Made by a program: the position numbers and the translations under genes
Notes under the pieces: generated by a model
What the model saw: the letters and a program-made list of their open reading frames with translations, nothing else
The model's database searches: none
What the model was told of the DNA's origin: nothing
In this document: piece after piece, positions 54,259 through 63,557 of the stretch
How positions within the stretch are numbered: the first letter of the stretch is position 1
Layout: every line of letters begins with the position of its first letter
DNA from: Ignavibacteriota bacterium
Lineage (GTDB): Bacteria > Bacteroidota > Ignavibacteria > UBA10030
Length of the DNA stretch: 64,000 nucleotides
NCBI GenBank assembly: GCA_003170475.1
Contig: PMZI01000055.1
Location: 62,001-126,000, forward strand
Reading direction: 5' to 3'

Positions 54259-54972
54259 CTATCGAGCCCCTGGGAAACCTCCAAAGGCCTTGATCGTCGT
54301 CCCGTTGATGGCCGCGGCAGCCGGAGAACAGAGAAAGGAAATGATGTCGGCAATCTGATCGGGCGTCACCCATTGCGATGAGTTCTCAGCAGGCATAGAG
54401 GCGAGGTTTGCCGGCGTTGCGATGATACTCGGTGCAACGGCATTGACCGTAATTCCGGATCCTCCCACTTCCTGAGAAACGAGTTCGGTGAGCAGAGAAA
54501 CGGATGCTTTCGAAACGGCGTACGGAATTCGTTCAGGGAGAGGTCGAATACCTATCATGGCAGAAATATGAATAATTCTTCCATAGGATTGCTTCTCCAT
54601 TCTGCGCAGTGCCTCCCGCGTTAGAAGGAAGGCTGCTTTCAGATTGATATTCATCATTCTGTCCCACTCTTCCACCGAGACTTCAGTCAGCGGTTTTCGG
54701 GGAAGGTAGCCCCCGACAGTATTTACAACGATGTGCACACTCTGAGACTCGGCAACCACCGTGTCGAAGAGGTCGCGCACCTGAGCCTCGTCGGTAACAT
54801 CGGCATGAATCATGTTCACTCGATGACTGAACCCCACAGCTCGCTGCAACCCGCCCTCTGAGTGGTACGTTGCATAGACTTTACAGCCTTCATCGGCGAG
54901 ACGCTGCGTGATCGATGAACCGAGCCCACCGGTCCCGCCGAGTATCAGAGCAACTTTGTCAGTCAGCATCAT
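54259..54972 (-). CDS. Short-chain dehydrogenase/reductase
   Basis: A 237-residue SDR: GGTGGLGSSIT (cofactor-binding glycine motif), NTVGGY (NNAG equivalent), the catalytic serine in HISAMIG and YAVSK (Tyr and Lys). The Asn after the first strands is seen in MMNINLKAAF. The start overlaps the metal permease gene by 14 bases, so the two are co-transcribed. It resembles 3-oxoacyl-ACP reductases. The substrate and a link to metal uptake are unclear. Confidence 0.85.
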   Translation of the reverse strand: MMLTDKVALILGGTGGLGSSITQRLADEGCKVYATYHSEGGLQRAVGFSHRVNMIHADVTDEAQVRDLFDTVVAESQSVHIVVNTVGGYLPRKPLTEVSVEEWDRMMNINLKAAFLLTREALRRMEKQSYGRIIHISAMIGIRPLPERIPYAVSKASVSLLTELVSQEVGGSGITVNAVAPSIIATPANLASMPAENSSQWVTPDQIADIISFLCSPAAAAINGTTIKAFGGFPGAR

Positions 54973-55825
54973 TCGGGACTTCCAACGTTTTGCCGTTTTT
55001 CGTAATGTGAACGTTGATGAACCTCGTGAATTTTACAAGAGCAACCAGGAGGAACAGCGCTCCCAACGCAGCCACGACGGAAGACCCGGCTGGGAAATCA
55101 AATTGTACTGACGAGTAGATTCCGACAAATCCGGCGATCACGCTGAAAATGATGGATATCCATACCACGACGTGTTTGCTCTGCGAAAGCAGGACAGCTG
55201 CAACCGGGGGAACAATGAGATACGAGAAGACAGGAATCACTCCGGCAAGTCTGACGGCGAAAACGATCGAGAGCCCGATGCTGAGATAAAAGAGAAAATT
55301 CCACAGATCGAAAACCCGCATATGTTCGACCTGCCGATTTTCAAATTGCTCCGTTAATTCGAAGAATTTCTTCCGGAAAATGATCTGAACGGCGCCGATG
55401 ATTCCGAAAACAACCGCGAGAGACACGATTTGGCTCGTCGTGACGGTGAAGAGGCTCCCGAACAAGACTTCGGAAATATCGGACTCCCCATGGGGTGTCT
55501 TCGAAATCAAGAGGACAGTGCCCGCAGATGCAACGGCATAGACGATTCCGATGATCGCCTCATGTTTCAAGCGCTTGTCTTTTACCTTGATGAACGAAAG
55601 CAGAAACGCACCGATCATTGTGAACAAGATCGAGATGACGGTCTCGTCCCATCCGACGAACCCAGCGAACGCCACACCAAGCATTGAAATCTGCCCGAGG
55701 GCGAGATCGACGAACACAATTCCGCGCCCTACAACGTGGACACCCAGATACGAAAGCAAGAGCCCCAGAATCGCGCTGACGATTAACGCGTTGATGACAA
55801 AACTTTGACTAAGCATATCACCCAT
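54959..55825 (-). CDS. Zinc/manganese-type ABC transporter permease (ZnuB-like)
   Basis: A 288-residue permease of the ABC-3 family with eight predicted helices. SYLGVHVVGRGIVFVDLALGQISMLGVA, shown in part by VGRGIVFVDLALGQ, is the family's early signature, and RLAGVIPVFSYLIVPPVAAVLL is the late one. It should pair with the binding protein at 55859. There is no ATPase gene in the cluster, so the ATPase must be encoded elsewhere. Confidence 0.85.
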   Translation of the reverse strand: MGDMLSQSFVINALIVSAILGLLLSYLGVHVVGRGIVFVDLALGQISMLGVAFAGFVGWDETVISILFTMIGAFLLSFIKVKDKRLKHEAIIGIVYAVASAGTVLLISKTPHGESDISEVLFGSLFTVTTSQIVSLAVVFGIIGAVQIIFRKKFFELTEQFENRQVEHMRVFDLWNFLFYLSIGLSIVFAVRLAGVIPVFSYLIVPPVAAVLLSQSKHVVVWISIIFSVIAGFVGIYSSVQFDFPAGSSVVAALGALFLLVALVKFTRFINVHITKNGKTLEVPNDAD

Positions 55826-55858
55826 GGTTCATTTCTCCCATTTTATTCAGCAGAAGAA

Positions 55859-56776
55859 TTATTTCAAAGCGTCGAGGAGTTGTGCGATGTTGTAGTCGAA
55901 AAGGTCATAGTACGTCTTGATCCGATCATTCGCTCCTACCGATGTCGCCAAGGTCACTAATTTGCCGCCGCTGTTCCTCGCCACAAGCTCGCCGGACTCA
56001 GTGGTAAAATACGGTGAGATGACAATGATTTTGATGTGATCTCGTTTCATTTCATTGATGACTTTAAGGAGTTGTGATGGAGTGGGAGGAATCCCGGGCT
56101 TCGGTTCCAGAAAGTCGACAACCTGCAGTCCGAAGCGCTGTTCGAAGTACGGCCACTCGTCGTGATAGACAATGATCTTCATGCCGGTATACGGCCGCAT
56201 TTTTTCTGTCCATTCCTTGGTCTTCAGATCAATCGTCTCATCAAATTTCTTGAGATTTGCTTCGTACAGCGAGCGATGATCAGGATCGACCCGAACCAAC
56301 GCCTCACAAATGTTTCTTGCGATGAACTTGCCGTTCAGCGGATCCAGCCAGTAATGGGGATTGCCGAAGACGTGGATATCACCTTGCCCTCTGCTCGCGC
56401 TTGTGGGCACATGGAGAAGAGGAACGTTCACTGATGCGTCGACGTACCCCTCCCCTCCCTTCTCGATTTTAGAATTCCTCGCACTGTTCAGAAGGGGTGG
56501 GACCCAGCCGATTTCCAAATCCAATCCCACAGTCACGAAGACATCAGCCCGCGCAAGTTTCAGGATATAGCTTGGCTTGGGGTCAACGAAATGAGGATTC
56601 TGAAAACCGGTCGCGATGGCAAATACATCTACTTTGTCTCCGCCGATGAGCCTGGTGATGCTCTGAAGATCCGTGATGGTTGTGACGACTTTGATCTGCG
56701 CGAATCCCAATGAATACGCAAACAGGATGCACAGGAGTGACAGGCCGACGGCGAGTCGTGTTCTCTTCGTTCGCAT
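55859..56776 (-). CDS. Zinc/manganese-type periplasmic binding protein (ZnuA-like)
   Basis: A 305-residue protein with a signal peptide ending GFAQ. Metal ligands are visible: His in NPHFVDPKPSY, His in GNPHYWLDPLNG and His in IVYHDEWPYFEQ, the cluster A-I pattern. It lacks the His-rich loop seen in some ZnuA proteins. It belongs with the permease 33 bases downstream. An outer-membrane protein is encoded upstream. Zinc is more likely than manganese, by context. Confidence 0.85.
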   Translation of the reverse strand: MRTKRTRLAVGLSLLCILFAYSLGFAQIKVVTTITDLQSITRLIGGDKVDVFAIATGFQNPHFVDPKPSYILKLARADVFVTVGLDLEIGWVPPLLNSARNSKIEKGGEGYVDASVNVPLLHVPTSASRGQGDIHVFGNPHYWLDPLNGKFIARNICEALVRVDPDHRSLYEANLKKFDETIDLKTKEWTEKMRPYTGMKIIVYHDEWPYFEQRFGLQVVDFLEPKPGIPPTPSQLLKVINEMKRDHIKIIVISPYFTTESGELVARNSGGKLVTLATSVGANDRIKTYYDLFDYNIAQLLDALK

Positions 56777-56818
56777 GACTATAATTCTCCAATTGGTGAA
56801 ATGAAAACTGAGCGTGCC

Positions 56819-57985
56819 TTAGTACTGATGAGCAGCATGGGTCCCTATCCCGAAAATGATTCTGAAGATGATTTGATTGGTGCTCCTGTCATAGTTGCGG
56901 TCGGTGTATTGATACTCGAGCGCAAGGACTTGGAATTCCGTTGGCTGGAAGCGCAGGAGCGCTGTGCCTCCGATATCTCTTCTGGAAGCGTCATCCGGAT
57001 ACTCGGAATAATCGTAGCGTGCGCCGACGAACCAGCGTTGCCCAAACTGATATTCGGCAAAAGAGTATGCGCCCAGGCTCCGAACGAGAATTGCATCCGT
57101 CAGCCTCATCTGGGAAAACAGAATCTCGTTCTGCCATGTAAACGATTGAAGCACATTGAACTGAACCGGCTTCCATTTGTAGGTGAGATCGAGTCCTCCC
57201 ATGGAAGTGGAGTACGCGAACCGATTCGGACCGTTAAGTCCTGACAATCCAACCTCGAGCGTGGAATTCTGGGTAACATCGAAGAAGTTCTTGAGGTGAC
57301 CGACATACGACAACTGACTATTATCTCCGCGAACGAGAGATGCATTCGGTTCAGATCCAACGCGTCCAACTTCCAATGTCAGCTCCTGATAAAAGTCATA
57401 CGGATTGGGAACAAGCCAGCTGAGCGAAGCTCCTTCTGTGTACATCCCCTCCGAATCAAAGAAGTTCGCCGTCATTTTCGGGAAATCGACGAAACTGAAC
57501 GCATGGGGATGAACTATATTCACCTTCCCGAAGACAGATTTGAATTTTCCGAGCATCAGCTGGAGTTGATACGGAAGCGATACCGATGTCAACGTCGCAA
57601 TCTCGAGCGCAGGGGTAAGTTCCCCAGTCGTGAAGTCCTTTCCAAACGTATAGATGAAATTCGCCCGCGCATACGGATCCACCACCGACGAGACCTGAAG
57701 CTCAAGCTCATTCACATAGAGATCGACCTTTCGCGGTCCAACGCTGGTGTAGGAGGTCCGAAAGTCTCCGATTGCACTAATGTCCGGGTTCGTACTTAAT
57801 GTAGAGCGTGGTGCCGGCGGAGGTTGTTGTTGAACGACAGTCGCTGCGGGCTGCATCGATTGCTGAAGCTGAATCATGAGGAGTGAATCTGCAACCGCAG
57901 TCGAATCCGTCTGCTGCCCGGTAGCTGTGCCGCATGTCCAGAAGACAAGAATGGAGACCGCGCTCATGAGCTTGAAAAAGTTCAT
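56819..57985 (-). CDS. Outer-membrane beta-barrel protein of the metal-uptake cluster
   Basis: A 388-residue protein with a signal peptide (ending ATGQQ), a Gln/Pro-rich stretch (about 40-65), then strands such as VDLYVNELELQVSSVVDPY, TLEVGRVG and QVLALEYQYTD. HPHAFSFVDFP lies mid-protein. It ends FGIGTHAAHQY. It begins 42 bases before the binding-protein gene on the same strand. Proteins of this type are often beside znuA-like genes and may move zinc across the outer membrane. No TonB plug domain is visible. Confidence 0.68.
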   Translation of the reverse strand: MNFFKLMSAVSILVFWTCGTATGQQTDSTAVADSLLMIQLQQSMQPAATVVQQQPPPAPRSTLSTNPDISAIGDFRTSYTSVGPRKVDLYVNELELQVSSVVDPYARANFIYTFGKDFTTGELTPALEIATLTSVSLPYQLQLMLGKFKSVFGKVNIVHPHAFSFVDFPKMTANFFDSEGMYTEGASLSWLVPNPYDFYQELTLEVGRVGSEPNASLVRGDNSQLSYVGHLKNFFDVTQNSTLEVGLSGLNGPNRFAYSTSMGGLDLTYKWKPVQFNVLQSFTWQNEILFSQMRLTDAILVRSLGAYSFAEYQFGQRWFVGARYDYSEYPDDASRRDIGGTALLRFQPTEFQVLALEYQYTDRNYDRSTNQIIFRIIFGIGTHAAHQY

Positions 57986-58056
57986 AGGTCCACCTGAATG
58001 AAGACTGTCCTAGTGAATTTGAGAAACAAAAGGCTACGGTAAGTAAAGAATGTGAC

Positions 58057-58404
58057 TCAAGCAGACAATGATGGAGGACCGCGATCGGGCTCACAGAAAA
58101 GTTCGCTGTTCGGAGGTATCACGCTCGTTGCACATTCAGCCAGGGGCTGGACGCATGTCCTTCGAACCGTGGAAGAGAAGACAAAGACTGCATTGAAGGA
58201 AGAATCACGAAGGCAAAGAAGACAATGACATGAATCGTCAAGAGGCTTGTGAATTTCATTCGCACCACAATCGTGGCTCTGAATGTTTTGAGCACTGTCC
58301 GAGCGACCATAGAGGACGTGCTGATGCGAGAAGGGCATGAACACTGATGCCGCCACCTGGATGACGATCAATGTTGCGACCACGATCTGCTTTTTGATGT
58401 TCAT
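58057..58404 (-). CDS. Small His/Cys-rich protein (DUF2946-like)
   Basis: A 115-residue protein with one N-terminal membrane helix (QIVVATLIVIQVAASVF), then PFSHQHVLY and a DSCHCLLCLR cluster with further Cys residues. It resembles the DUF2946-type proteins found next to metal-transport genes, which may bind metal at a Cys/His site. I start at ATG 58404. It lies upstream of the outer-membrane protein on the same strand. An imperfect inverted repeat, ATGCAACGG (58423-58431) and CCGTTGATTGCAT (58453-58465), lies in the divergent promoter region and may be a Zur-type site. Confidence 0.55.
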   Translation of the reverse strand: MNIKKQIVVATLIVIQVAASVFMPFSHQHVLYGRSDSAQNIQSHDCGANEIHKPLDDSCHCLLCLRDSSFNAVFVFSSTVRRTCVQPLAECATSVIPPNSELFCEPDRGPPSLSA

Positions 58405-58500
58405 GCTCATGTATTCTAATGTATGCAACGGCTAGAAGAAATTCCATGAAACCCGTTGATTGCATTTTAGACGAAGAACCGCTATCATAGTTCTTCAGCG

Positions 58501-59055
58501 ATGACCAAACCTGATATGAAAACCATTATTATCTTCGTTTCGTTCCTCGTCCTTGGGTCTTGTTATCAGGCACAGGCCCAGAATGACCTCAAGATCGGCG
58601 ATCCTGCGCCAGGTTTCGCCCTTCAGTATGCCACAAAAGACTCGATTTCTCGGTCTCCCCTGTCTCTTTCGGATCTTATCGGGAAGCGGATTGTCGTTTT
58701 GGCATTCTACCCTGCCGATTGGAGCACAGGATGCACGAAGGAGGTCTGTGCGATGCGCGACAACTTTGCGGCATTACAGGCTCTTGATGCTGAAGTTCTG
58801 GCTATCAGCGGAGATTACGTCTGGTCCCACCACGAATGGGCGAAGGCTCTCAATCTTCCATTCAAGCTCCTCAGCGATCATGCCCACATCGTGGCGAAGC
58901 TTTATCAGAGCTTCAACGAAAAAAGCCTTTACAATCGGCGAACGGTTGTTGTCGTGGACAAACAAGGAAAGATTGCCTACGCGAACATGGAATACAGTGT
59001 TGGAGACCTGAAGGATTTCGACAAATTGAAAACCGCTCTCGCGACCGTCCGATGA
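58501..59055 (+). CDS. Lipoprotein peroxiredoxin (Bcp/PrxQ type)
   Basis: A 184-residue thioredoxin-fold protein. The active-site stretch PADWSTGCTKEVC has the peroxidatic Cys and a resolving Cys five residues later, as in PrxQ/Bcp; the usual Thr is a Ser. The N-terminus LVLGSC is a plausible lipobox, so it would be anchored in the envelope. It reduces hydroperoxides with thiols. It is divergent from the metal-uptake cluster, and both may respond to metal or oxidative stress. Confidence 0.84.
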   Translation: MTKPDMKTIIIFVSFLVLGSCYQAQAQNDLKIGDPAPGFALQYATKDSISRSPLSLSDLIGKRIVVLAFYPADWSTGCTKEVCAMRDNFAALQALDAEVLAISGDYVWSHHEWAKALNLPFKLLSDHAHIVAKLYQSFNEKSLYNRRTVVVVDKQGKIAYANMEYSVGDLKDFDKLKTALATVR

Positions 59056-59164
59056 GCAAAGGGTGTGCAATCAACGTCTGTGTCGGTCCGATTCTGAACT
59101 TCCTCAACCCGATTCTCTTAGCATCCAACAAACGAATCCTCTTCACTCTTACGGGAAAGAAACA

Positions 59165-60208
59165 ATGAACCGGCTCTCAGTCTGGCTCTTCCTCTCCATG
59201 ATTTTGTCGATCTCGGCGTCTGCCAATCAACCCGACTCGCTGCGCAGCCCTCAAGAAAAACATCTGCAGAACATCCGGCAACTCACATTTGGCGGCACGA
59301 ATGCGGAAGCCTACTTTTCATTTGACGGAAAGCGCCTGATTTTTCAATCGACACGACCGCCTTATCAATGTGACCAAATGTTCACAATGAACATCGACGG
59401 CTCGGAACAAAAACTCGTGAGCACGGGCAAAGGGCGCACGACGTGCGGGTACTTCTTCCCCGGCGACAAGAAAATTCTGTTCGCATCAACGCACGGACAC
59501 TCTGACCAATGTCCGCCGCGTCCCGACAAATCCAAAGGCTATGTGTGGGGCGTCTTCAACGACTATGATATCTACATGTCGAACGAGGACGGCTCTGATC
59601 TGAAACTGCTTTCTGCGAGTTCGGGGTATGACGCGGAAGCGACGATCTCACCCAAAGGTGACAAGATCGTCTTCACATCCACGAGAGACGGAGATCTTGA
59701 ATTATATACAATGAATCTCGACGGATCAGGAGTCCAACGGATCACTCATTCGCTTGGCTACGACGGCGGAGCGTTTTTTTCATGGAGCGGTAAGAAAATC
59801 GTCTACCGTGGCAATCATCCAACGGATAGTGCAGAAGTCAGAGAATACAAGAGCTTGCTTGCGGAACAACTTGTCAAGCCCGGCAAAATGGAAATATTTA
59901 CTTGCGATGCCGATGGTCGGAACAACACACAGCTCACCAAGAATGGAAACGCGAATTTTGCCCCCTTCTTCTTACCGGGAGACAAGCAAATCATCTTTTC
60001 TTCCAACATGAAAGACCCGGGCGGAAGATTCTTCGATCTCTTTGTCATTAATGCCGATGGCTCCGGTTTGGAACAGATTACGTTCGGAGGCCATTTCAAT
60101 GCTTTTGCGATGTTGTCGAGTGATGGAAAGAAAATGGTTTTCGTTTCCGACCGGAATGCAAAGGGCACTTACGAGTTCAATGTGTTCGTCGCAGACTGGG
60201 TCAACTAG
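59165..60208 (+). CDS. Exported TolB-like WD40/PD40 beta-propeller protein
   Basis: A 347-residue protein with a signal peptide (ending ISASANQ). It has repeated PD40 blades: RLIFQSTRPPYQCDQMFTMN, shown in part by KRLIFQSTRPP, DGDLELYTMNLDGSGVQRIT and DLFVINADGSGLEQITFGG. I start at ATG 59165. It lacks other TolB domains and any Pal partner. The likely role is binding in the periplasm; no substrate can be named. It follows the peroxiredoxin by 109 bases. Confidence 0.82.
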   Translation: MNRLSVWLFLSMILSISASANQPDSLRSPQEKHLQNIRQLTFGGTNAEAYFSFDGKRLIFQSTRPPYQCDQMFTMNIDGSEQKLVSTGKGRTTCGYFFPGDKKILFASTHGHSDQCPPRPDKSKGYVWGVFNDYDIYMSNEDGSDLKLLSASSGYDAEATISPKGDKIVFTSTRDGDLELYTMNLDGSGVQRITHSLGYDGGAFFSWSGKKIVYRGNHPTDSAEVREYKSLLAEQLVKPGKMEIFTCDADGRNNTQLTKNGNANFAPFFLPGDKQIIFSSNMKDPGGRFFDLFVINADGSGLEQITFGGHFNAFAMLSSDGKKMVFVSDRNAKGTYEFNVFVADWVN

Positions 60209-60250
60209 GAATCAGAGCAGGGGCTCCGGCCGTTCGAGGCATTGACCACG

Positions 60251-60985
60251 ATGAAATTAAAGGGAATACGGGTCGTCATTACTGGGGGTTCGAGGGGATT
60301 GGGACGGGCTCTTGCAGCGCGGTTTGCCGATGAAGGTGCTCGGCTTGCGCTCTGTGCACGCTCCTTCGATGATCTCAACCGGGTTGCCCTCGATCTAAGT
60401 CTCCGCGGCTCCCCTTGCCTTGTGAGTGCATGTGATATCGCTGATGCCGCACAAGTGGCCCAATTTGAGGACCTGGTCCTCTCGGAGTTTGGAGCCGTGG
60501 ATGTTCTCATCAACAATGCAGCTCTCCTTGGACCCCGTGCCGACATTCTCGAATGGTCGAAGCCGACTTGGGATCGCGTGATGGATGTGAACGTCAACGG
60601 ACTGTTCTCCATCACGAAAGCCTTCCTCCCATCGATGATCGGTCAACACGCGGGTTCGATCATCAATGTCAGCTCATCCGTCGGAAAGGTTGGAAAGCGA
60701 CGCTGGGGGGCGTACGCCGCGTCCAAGTTTGCACTTGAAGGATTCACGCAGGTGTTGGCAGAGGAAGTCAGAGGATCGGGAATTCGGGTGAATTCCATCG
60801 ACCCGGGAGCTATGGATACTGACATGCGGCACGCTGCCTATCCTGATGAGGATCGTTCCAAGCTCAAGTCCCCCTCAGAGGTAGCGGATGCGTTTGTCTA
60901 TCTTGCATCAGACAGAAGCCGTGGAACAACCGGACAATGTATCGTCGCACAAGATTTTACAAAAACCCATAAGGAGATCGCATGA
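60251..60985 (+). CDS. Short-chain dehydrogenase/reductase
   Basis: A 244-residue SDR: ITGGSRGLGRALAARFA, NNAALLGPR, INVSSSVGKVG (catalytic Ser) and YAASKFA (Tyr, Lys). DPGAMDTDM near the end is also typical. I start at ATG 60251; a TTG at 60242 would add three residues. It overlaps the next gene by four bases. The 3-oxoacyl-ACP-reductase-like subfamily is the nearest, but the substrate is unknown. Confidence 0.87.
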   Translation: MKLKGIRVVITGGSRGLGRALAARFADEGARLALCARSFDDLNRVALDLSLRGSPCLVSACDIADAAQVAQFEDLVLSEFGAVDVLINNAALLGPRADILEWSKPTWDRVMDVNVNGLFSITKAFLPSMIGQHAGSIINVSSSVGKVGKRRWGAYAASKFALEGFTQVLAEEVRGSGIRVNSIDPGAMDTDMRHAAYPDEDRSKLKSPSEVADAFVYLASDRSRGTTGQCIVAQDFTKTHKEIA

Positions 60986-62787
60986 AGCTCACTCGTTCAG
61001 TATTTTTGCTGATGTTGGCACTTCTTGTCATGGTGCCATTTTCGCTTTATTCCCAATCCAGTCCACAGATTACGGCCGGTGAGCTGCAAAAGCATGTGAA
61101 GTACTTGGCATCCGATGAACTTGAAGGCAGACGGGTCGGATCAAAAGGTGCGAACGCGGCTGCCGACTACATCGCCAACGAACTGAAGACCTATGGATTG
61201 AAACCTCTCGGAGACAAGGGGACCTACTTTCAGAATTTCGATTTCGTATCTGGTATTAAGCTTGATAAAATCAATACCTTAGCTGTAACAATCTCTGGCA
61301 AATCTGAAGGACTTACTCCAGAGAAAGACTATCGTCCTCTTGGCTTTTCGTCCAGCGAATCCTACTCTGGCGGTGTCGTCTTTGTCGGATATGGGATTTC
61401 AGACACTTCCAAGAAATACAATGACTATGCCGGAATCGACGTGAAAGGCAAGGCTGTGATGCTTCTCCGCAATGCTCCTCCCTCTGATTCATTGAGGGAT
61501 TTTGGTATGGTCGCGGCGTTGCGCTACAAAGCTGCAAAGGCTCGTGAACTCGGTGCAAAGGCAATCATTGTCGTGACGGGATCGGAAGACTCTGAAAACG
61601 ACGATCTCATGAAACTTGCCTATGACAATGCTTCCGGCGGAGCTGGAATTCTAGCGATCAACATCACGCGTAAAGCGGCGGATGCCATCTTAAAAACCGC
61701 CGGCACAACGGTGAAGGCCCTTCAACTGGAGATTAACAAAACCAAATCGCCGAAGCCAGTTGTGTTGCCGAACGTGAGCTTGCAACTGACCGTAAGCTTA
61801 AAGGAAATTATCGAAAATGCCCGCAATGTCGTTGGAATACTTGAAGGAAATGACCCATCGCTCAAGGATCAGATTATCATTGTAGGTGCTCACTACGATC
61901 ATCTTGGCTGGGGCGGTGAGGGGTCACTCAAGCCCGATACAGTTGCCATTCATCATGGTGCCGATGACAACGCCTCCGGAACGTCGGGTATGCTCGAGCT
62001 GGCTCAATGGTTTGCGAGTTCCAAGGCTGCATTGAAAAGGACTATGGTATTCATGGCTTTCTCCGGAGAGGAAGAAGGACTCCTCGGGTCCGGATATTAC
62101 GTCAATCACCCAATCATTCCATTGGAAAAGACTGTTGTTATGCTCAATATGGATATGATCGGCAGGCTAAAGGGTCGGAGATTGATCGTGAACGGCGTGG
62201 GGACATCGCAAGGATTCGAGGCTCTTGTGAAGAAACTCAATACGGACTCAATGTTCGTACTTTCAATGACGAAAGATGGATTTGGAGCGAGCGATCAGGC
62301 TTCTTTTTATGGAAAAAAGATCCCGGTCCTCTTCTTCTTCACAGATATCCACTCTGACTATCATCGTCCTTCCGATACCTGGGACAAACTCAACTATCCG
62401 GGAATGGAACTGGTGGTGCGCTACGCCGGTGCTATTGCGACAGACTTGGATCAGACGGCAGACAAGCCGGCATACATTGCGGTGGAAGCGCCCAAGCAGC
62501 AATCGACGGGACGGAACAGTCGAGTCTACATGGGTACCATTCCTGATTTCGGTGAGCAGGTGCAGGGAATGAAGCTTTCAGGAGTTCGCGAGGGAAGCCC
62601 CGCCGCGAAAGCCGGATTGCAGGCGGGAGACATCATCGTAAAATTCGGAAGGGTTGAGATCAAAAATCTCTACGACTTCACGTATGCTCTCGGCGAGTAC
62701 AAACCTGGTGATCCGGTTGAGGTAATAATCAAGCGTGGGAATGAATCAAAGACGATGCATGTGATTCTGGAGAAGAGGAGCAATTAA
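60982..62787 (+). CDS. Exported M28 family zinc peptidase with PDZ domain
   Basis: A 601-residue protein with a signal peptide (ending SLYSQ). A PA domain (about 130-270) is inserted before the catalytic part, which has GAHYDHLGWGG, HHGADDNASG, AFSGEEEGLLGS, LNMDMIGRL and SDYHRPSDTWDKLNYPG, supplying the two-zinc ligands. A C-terminal PDZ domain (about 505-600, KAGLQAGDIIVKFG) follows. The family cleaves N-terminal residues from peptides. The four-base overlap with the SDR implies coupling. Confidence 0.92.
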   Translation: MKLTRSVFLLMLALLVMVPFSLYSQSSPQITAGELQKHVKYLASDELEGRRVGSKGANAAADYIANELKTYGLKPLGDKGTYFQNFDFVSGIKLDKINTLAVTISGKSEGLTPEKDYRPLGFSSSESYSGGVVFVGYGISDTSKKYNDYAGIDVKGKAVMLLRNAPPSDSLRDFGMVAALRYKAAKARELGAKAIIVVTGSEDSENDDLMKLAYDNASGGAGILAINITRKAADAILKTAGTTVKALQLEINKTKSPKPVVLPNVSLQLTVSLKEIIENARNVVGILEGNDPSLKDQIIIVGAHYDHLGWGGEGSLKPDTVAIHHGADDNASGTSGMLELAQWFASSKAALKRTMVFMAFSGEEEGLLGSGYYVNHPIIPLEKTVVMLNMDMIGRLKGRRLIVNGVGTSQGFEALVKKLNTDSMFVLSMTKDGFGASDQASFYGKKIPVLFFFTDIHSDYHRPSDTWDKLNYPGMELVVRYAGAIATDLDQTADKPAYIAVEAPKQQSTGRNSRVYMGTIPDFGEQVQGMKLSGVREGSPAAKAGLQAGDIIVKFGRVEIKNLYDFTYALGEYKPGDPVEVIIKRGNESKTMHVILEKRSN

Positions 62788-62795
62788 GAAATTTA

Positions 62796-62830
62796 CGTGC
62801 AGCCTCGGGCATCTTGTCCGAGGCTGCACG
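62796..62830. terminator. Bidirectional terminator between convergent genes
   Basis: CGTGCAGCCTCGG (62796-62808) and CCGAGGCTGCACG (62818-62830) form a perfect 13-bp stem with a 9-base loop. CTTTCTTAG follows on the plus strand and TAAATTTCTTAATT on the minus strand, so it can serve both. Confidence 0.85.
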
Positions 62831-62835
62831 CTTTC

Positions 62836-63129
62836 TTAGTCGATTTCCGCCAACGTGGTGTACTTTGCTTTTCCCTCTTTGAGAATTCCCTCCAGCCGGT
62901 TTACAAGCTCCTCACTCTTCTCGTCCAAGTCATCTTCGAGGGCATCGTACTCCGCCATCGAGGCGCAGGCGAACTGCTCGACGAAAGAATTCTTCTTCGC
63001 TTCATACACCGAGTAGTTCTTCTTTCGCACCTGATTGAAATGAGCTTTCATTTCCGTGACGAGTGCAAGGTATTGCTCGCGTTTTGCTGGGTCGATATCG
63101 TACGAAATCTGCAGTAGAACTTTCGCCAT
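62836..63129 (-). CDS. Uncharacterised 97-residue cytoplasmic protein
   Basis: It starts MAKVLLQISYDIDPAKREQY and continues with a helix rich in Lys and Glu, FVEQFACASMAEYDALEDDL and a C-terminal strand KYTTLAEID. The strand-helix pattern suggests a ferredoxin-like dimer fold similar to small monooxygenase-type proteins, but I recognise no signature. No membrane segment or signal peptide is seen. It lies between the M28 gene, convergent, and a metallopeptidase gene on the same strand. Confidence 0.7.
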   Translation of the reverse strand: MAKVLLQISYDIDPAKREQYLALVTEMKAHFNQVRKKNYSVYEAKKNSFVEQFACASMAEYDALEDDLDEKSEELVNRLEGILKEGKAKYTTLAEID

Positions 63130-63160
63130 AGGCTGGTTTCTCCGTGGGTTGGTGCTTGTC

Positions 63161-63538
63161 TTATTCGAAATCCTTCAATGCTTCCCTCACTTCTCGTTCA
63201 CTCATTCCAAAATAGTGTCCGAGTTCGTGGAAAAGAACTTCAACGATACGTCGTTCCATCTCTTCTTCGGTCGTGCATACGCTTTCGATGTTTGCCTGAT
63301 AGAGCGTGATCTTGTCCGGTCCCACCGGATACATGCCATAGGACGTTCCCCTGTGTGGAAGTGGAACGCCTTGATACAAACCGAGCAATCCGCGCTTATC
63401 GCTTCGTGTTCGTGCACGAGCATCGGATGAAGGGAAATCCTCAACCACAATCTGCACGTTTTCGACTCTGTGTCGGAATTTCTCCGGCAAACTGTCGAAG
63501 GCGTGTTGTGCGATCTCTTCGAAGCGTTCCCTTGTCAC
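63161..63538 (-). CDS. Putative zinc metallopeptidase (minimal zincin)
   Basis: A 125-residue protein with HELGHYFGMSEREV, a zincin motif HExxH followed by a further acidic residue, as in the PF06262 family. The start is GTG 63538 (MTRERFEEIAQ), because AAGGAGG lies at 63545-63551 on the minus strand, just upstream. A longer frame back to 63610 would overlap the next gene. The protease function is predicted from the motif. The small size leaves room for only the minimal zincin fold. Confidence 0.8.
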   Translation of the reverse strand: MTRERFEEIAQHAFDSLPEKFRHRVENVQIVVEDFPSSDARARTRSDKRGLLGLYQGVPLPHRGTSYGMYPVGPDKITLYQANIESVCTTEEEMERRIVEVLFHELGHYFGMSEREVREALKDFE

Positions 63539-63557
63539 TGCCCCCCTCCTTTCGACC

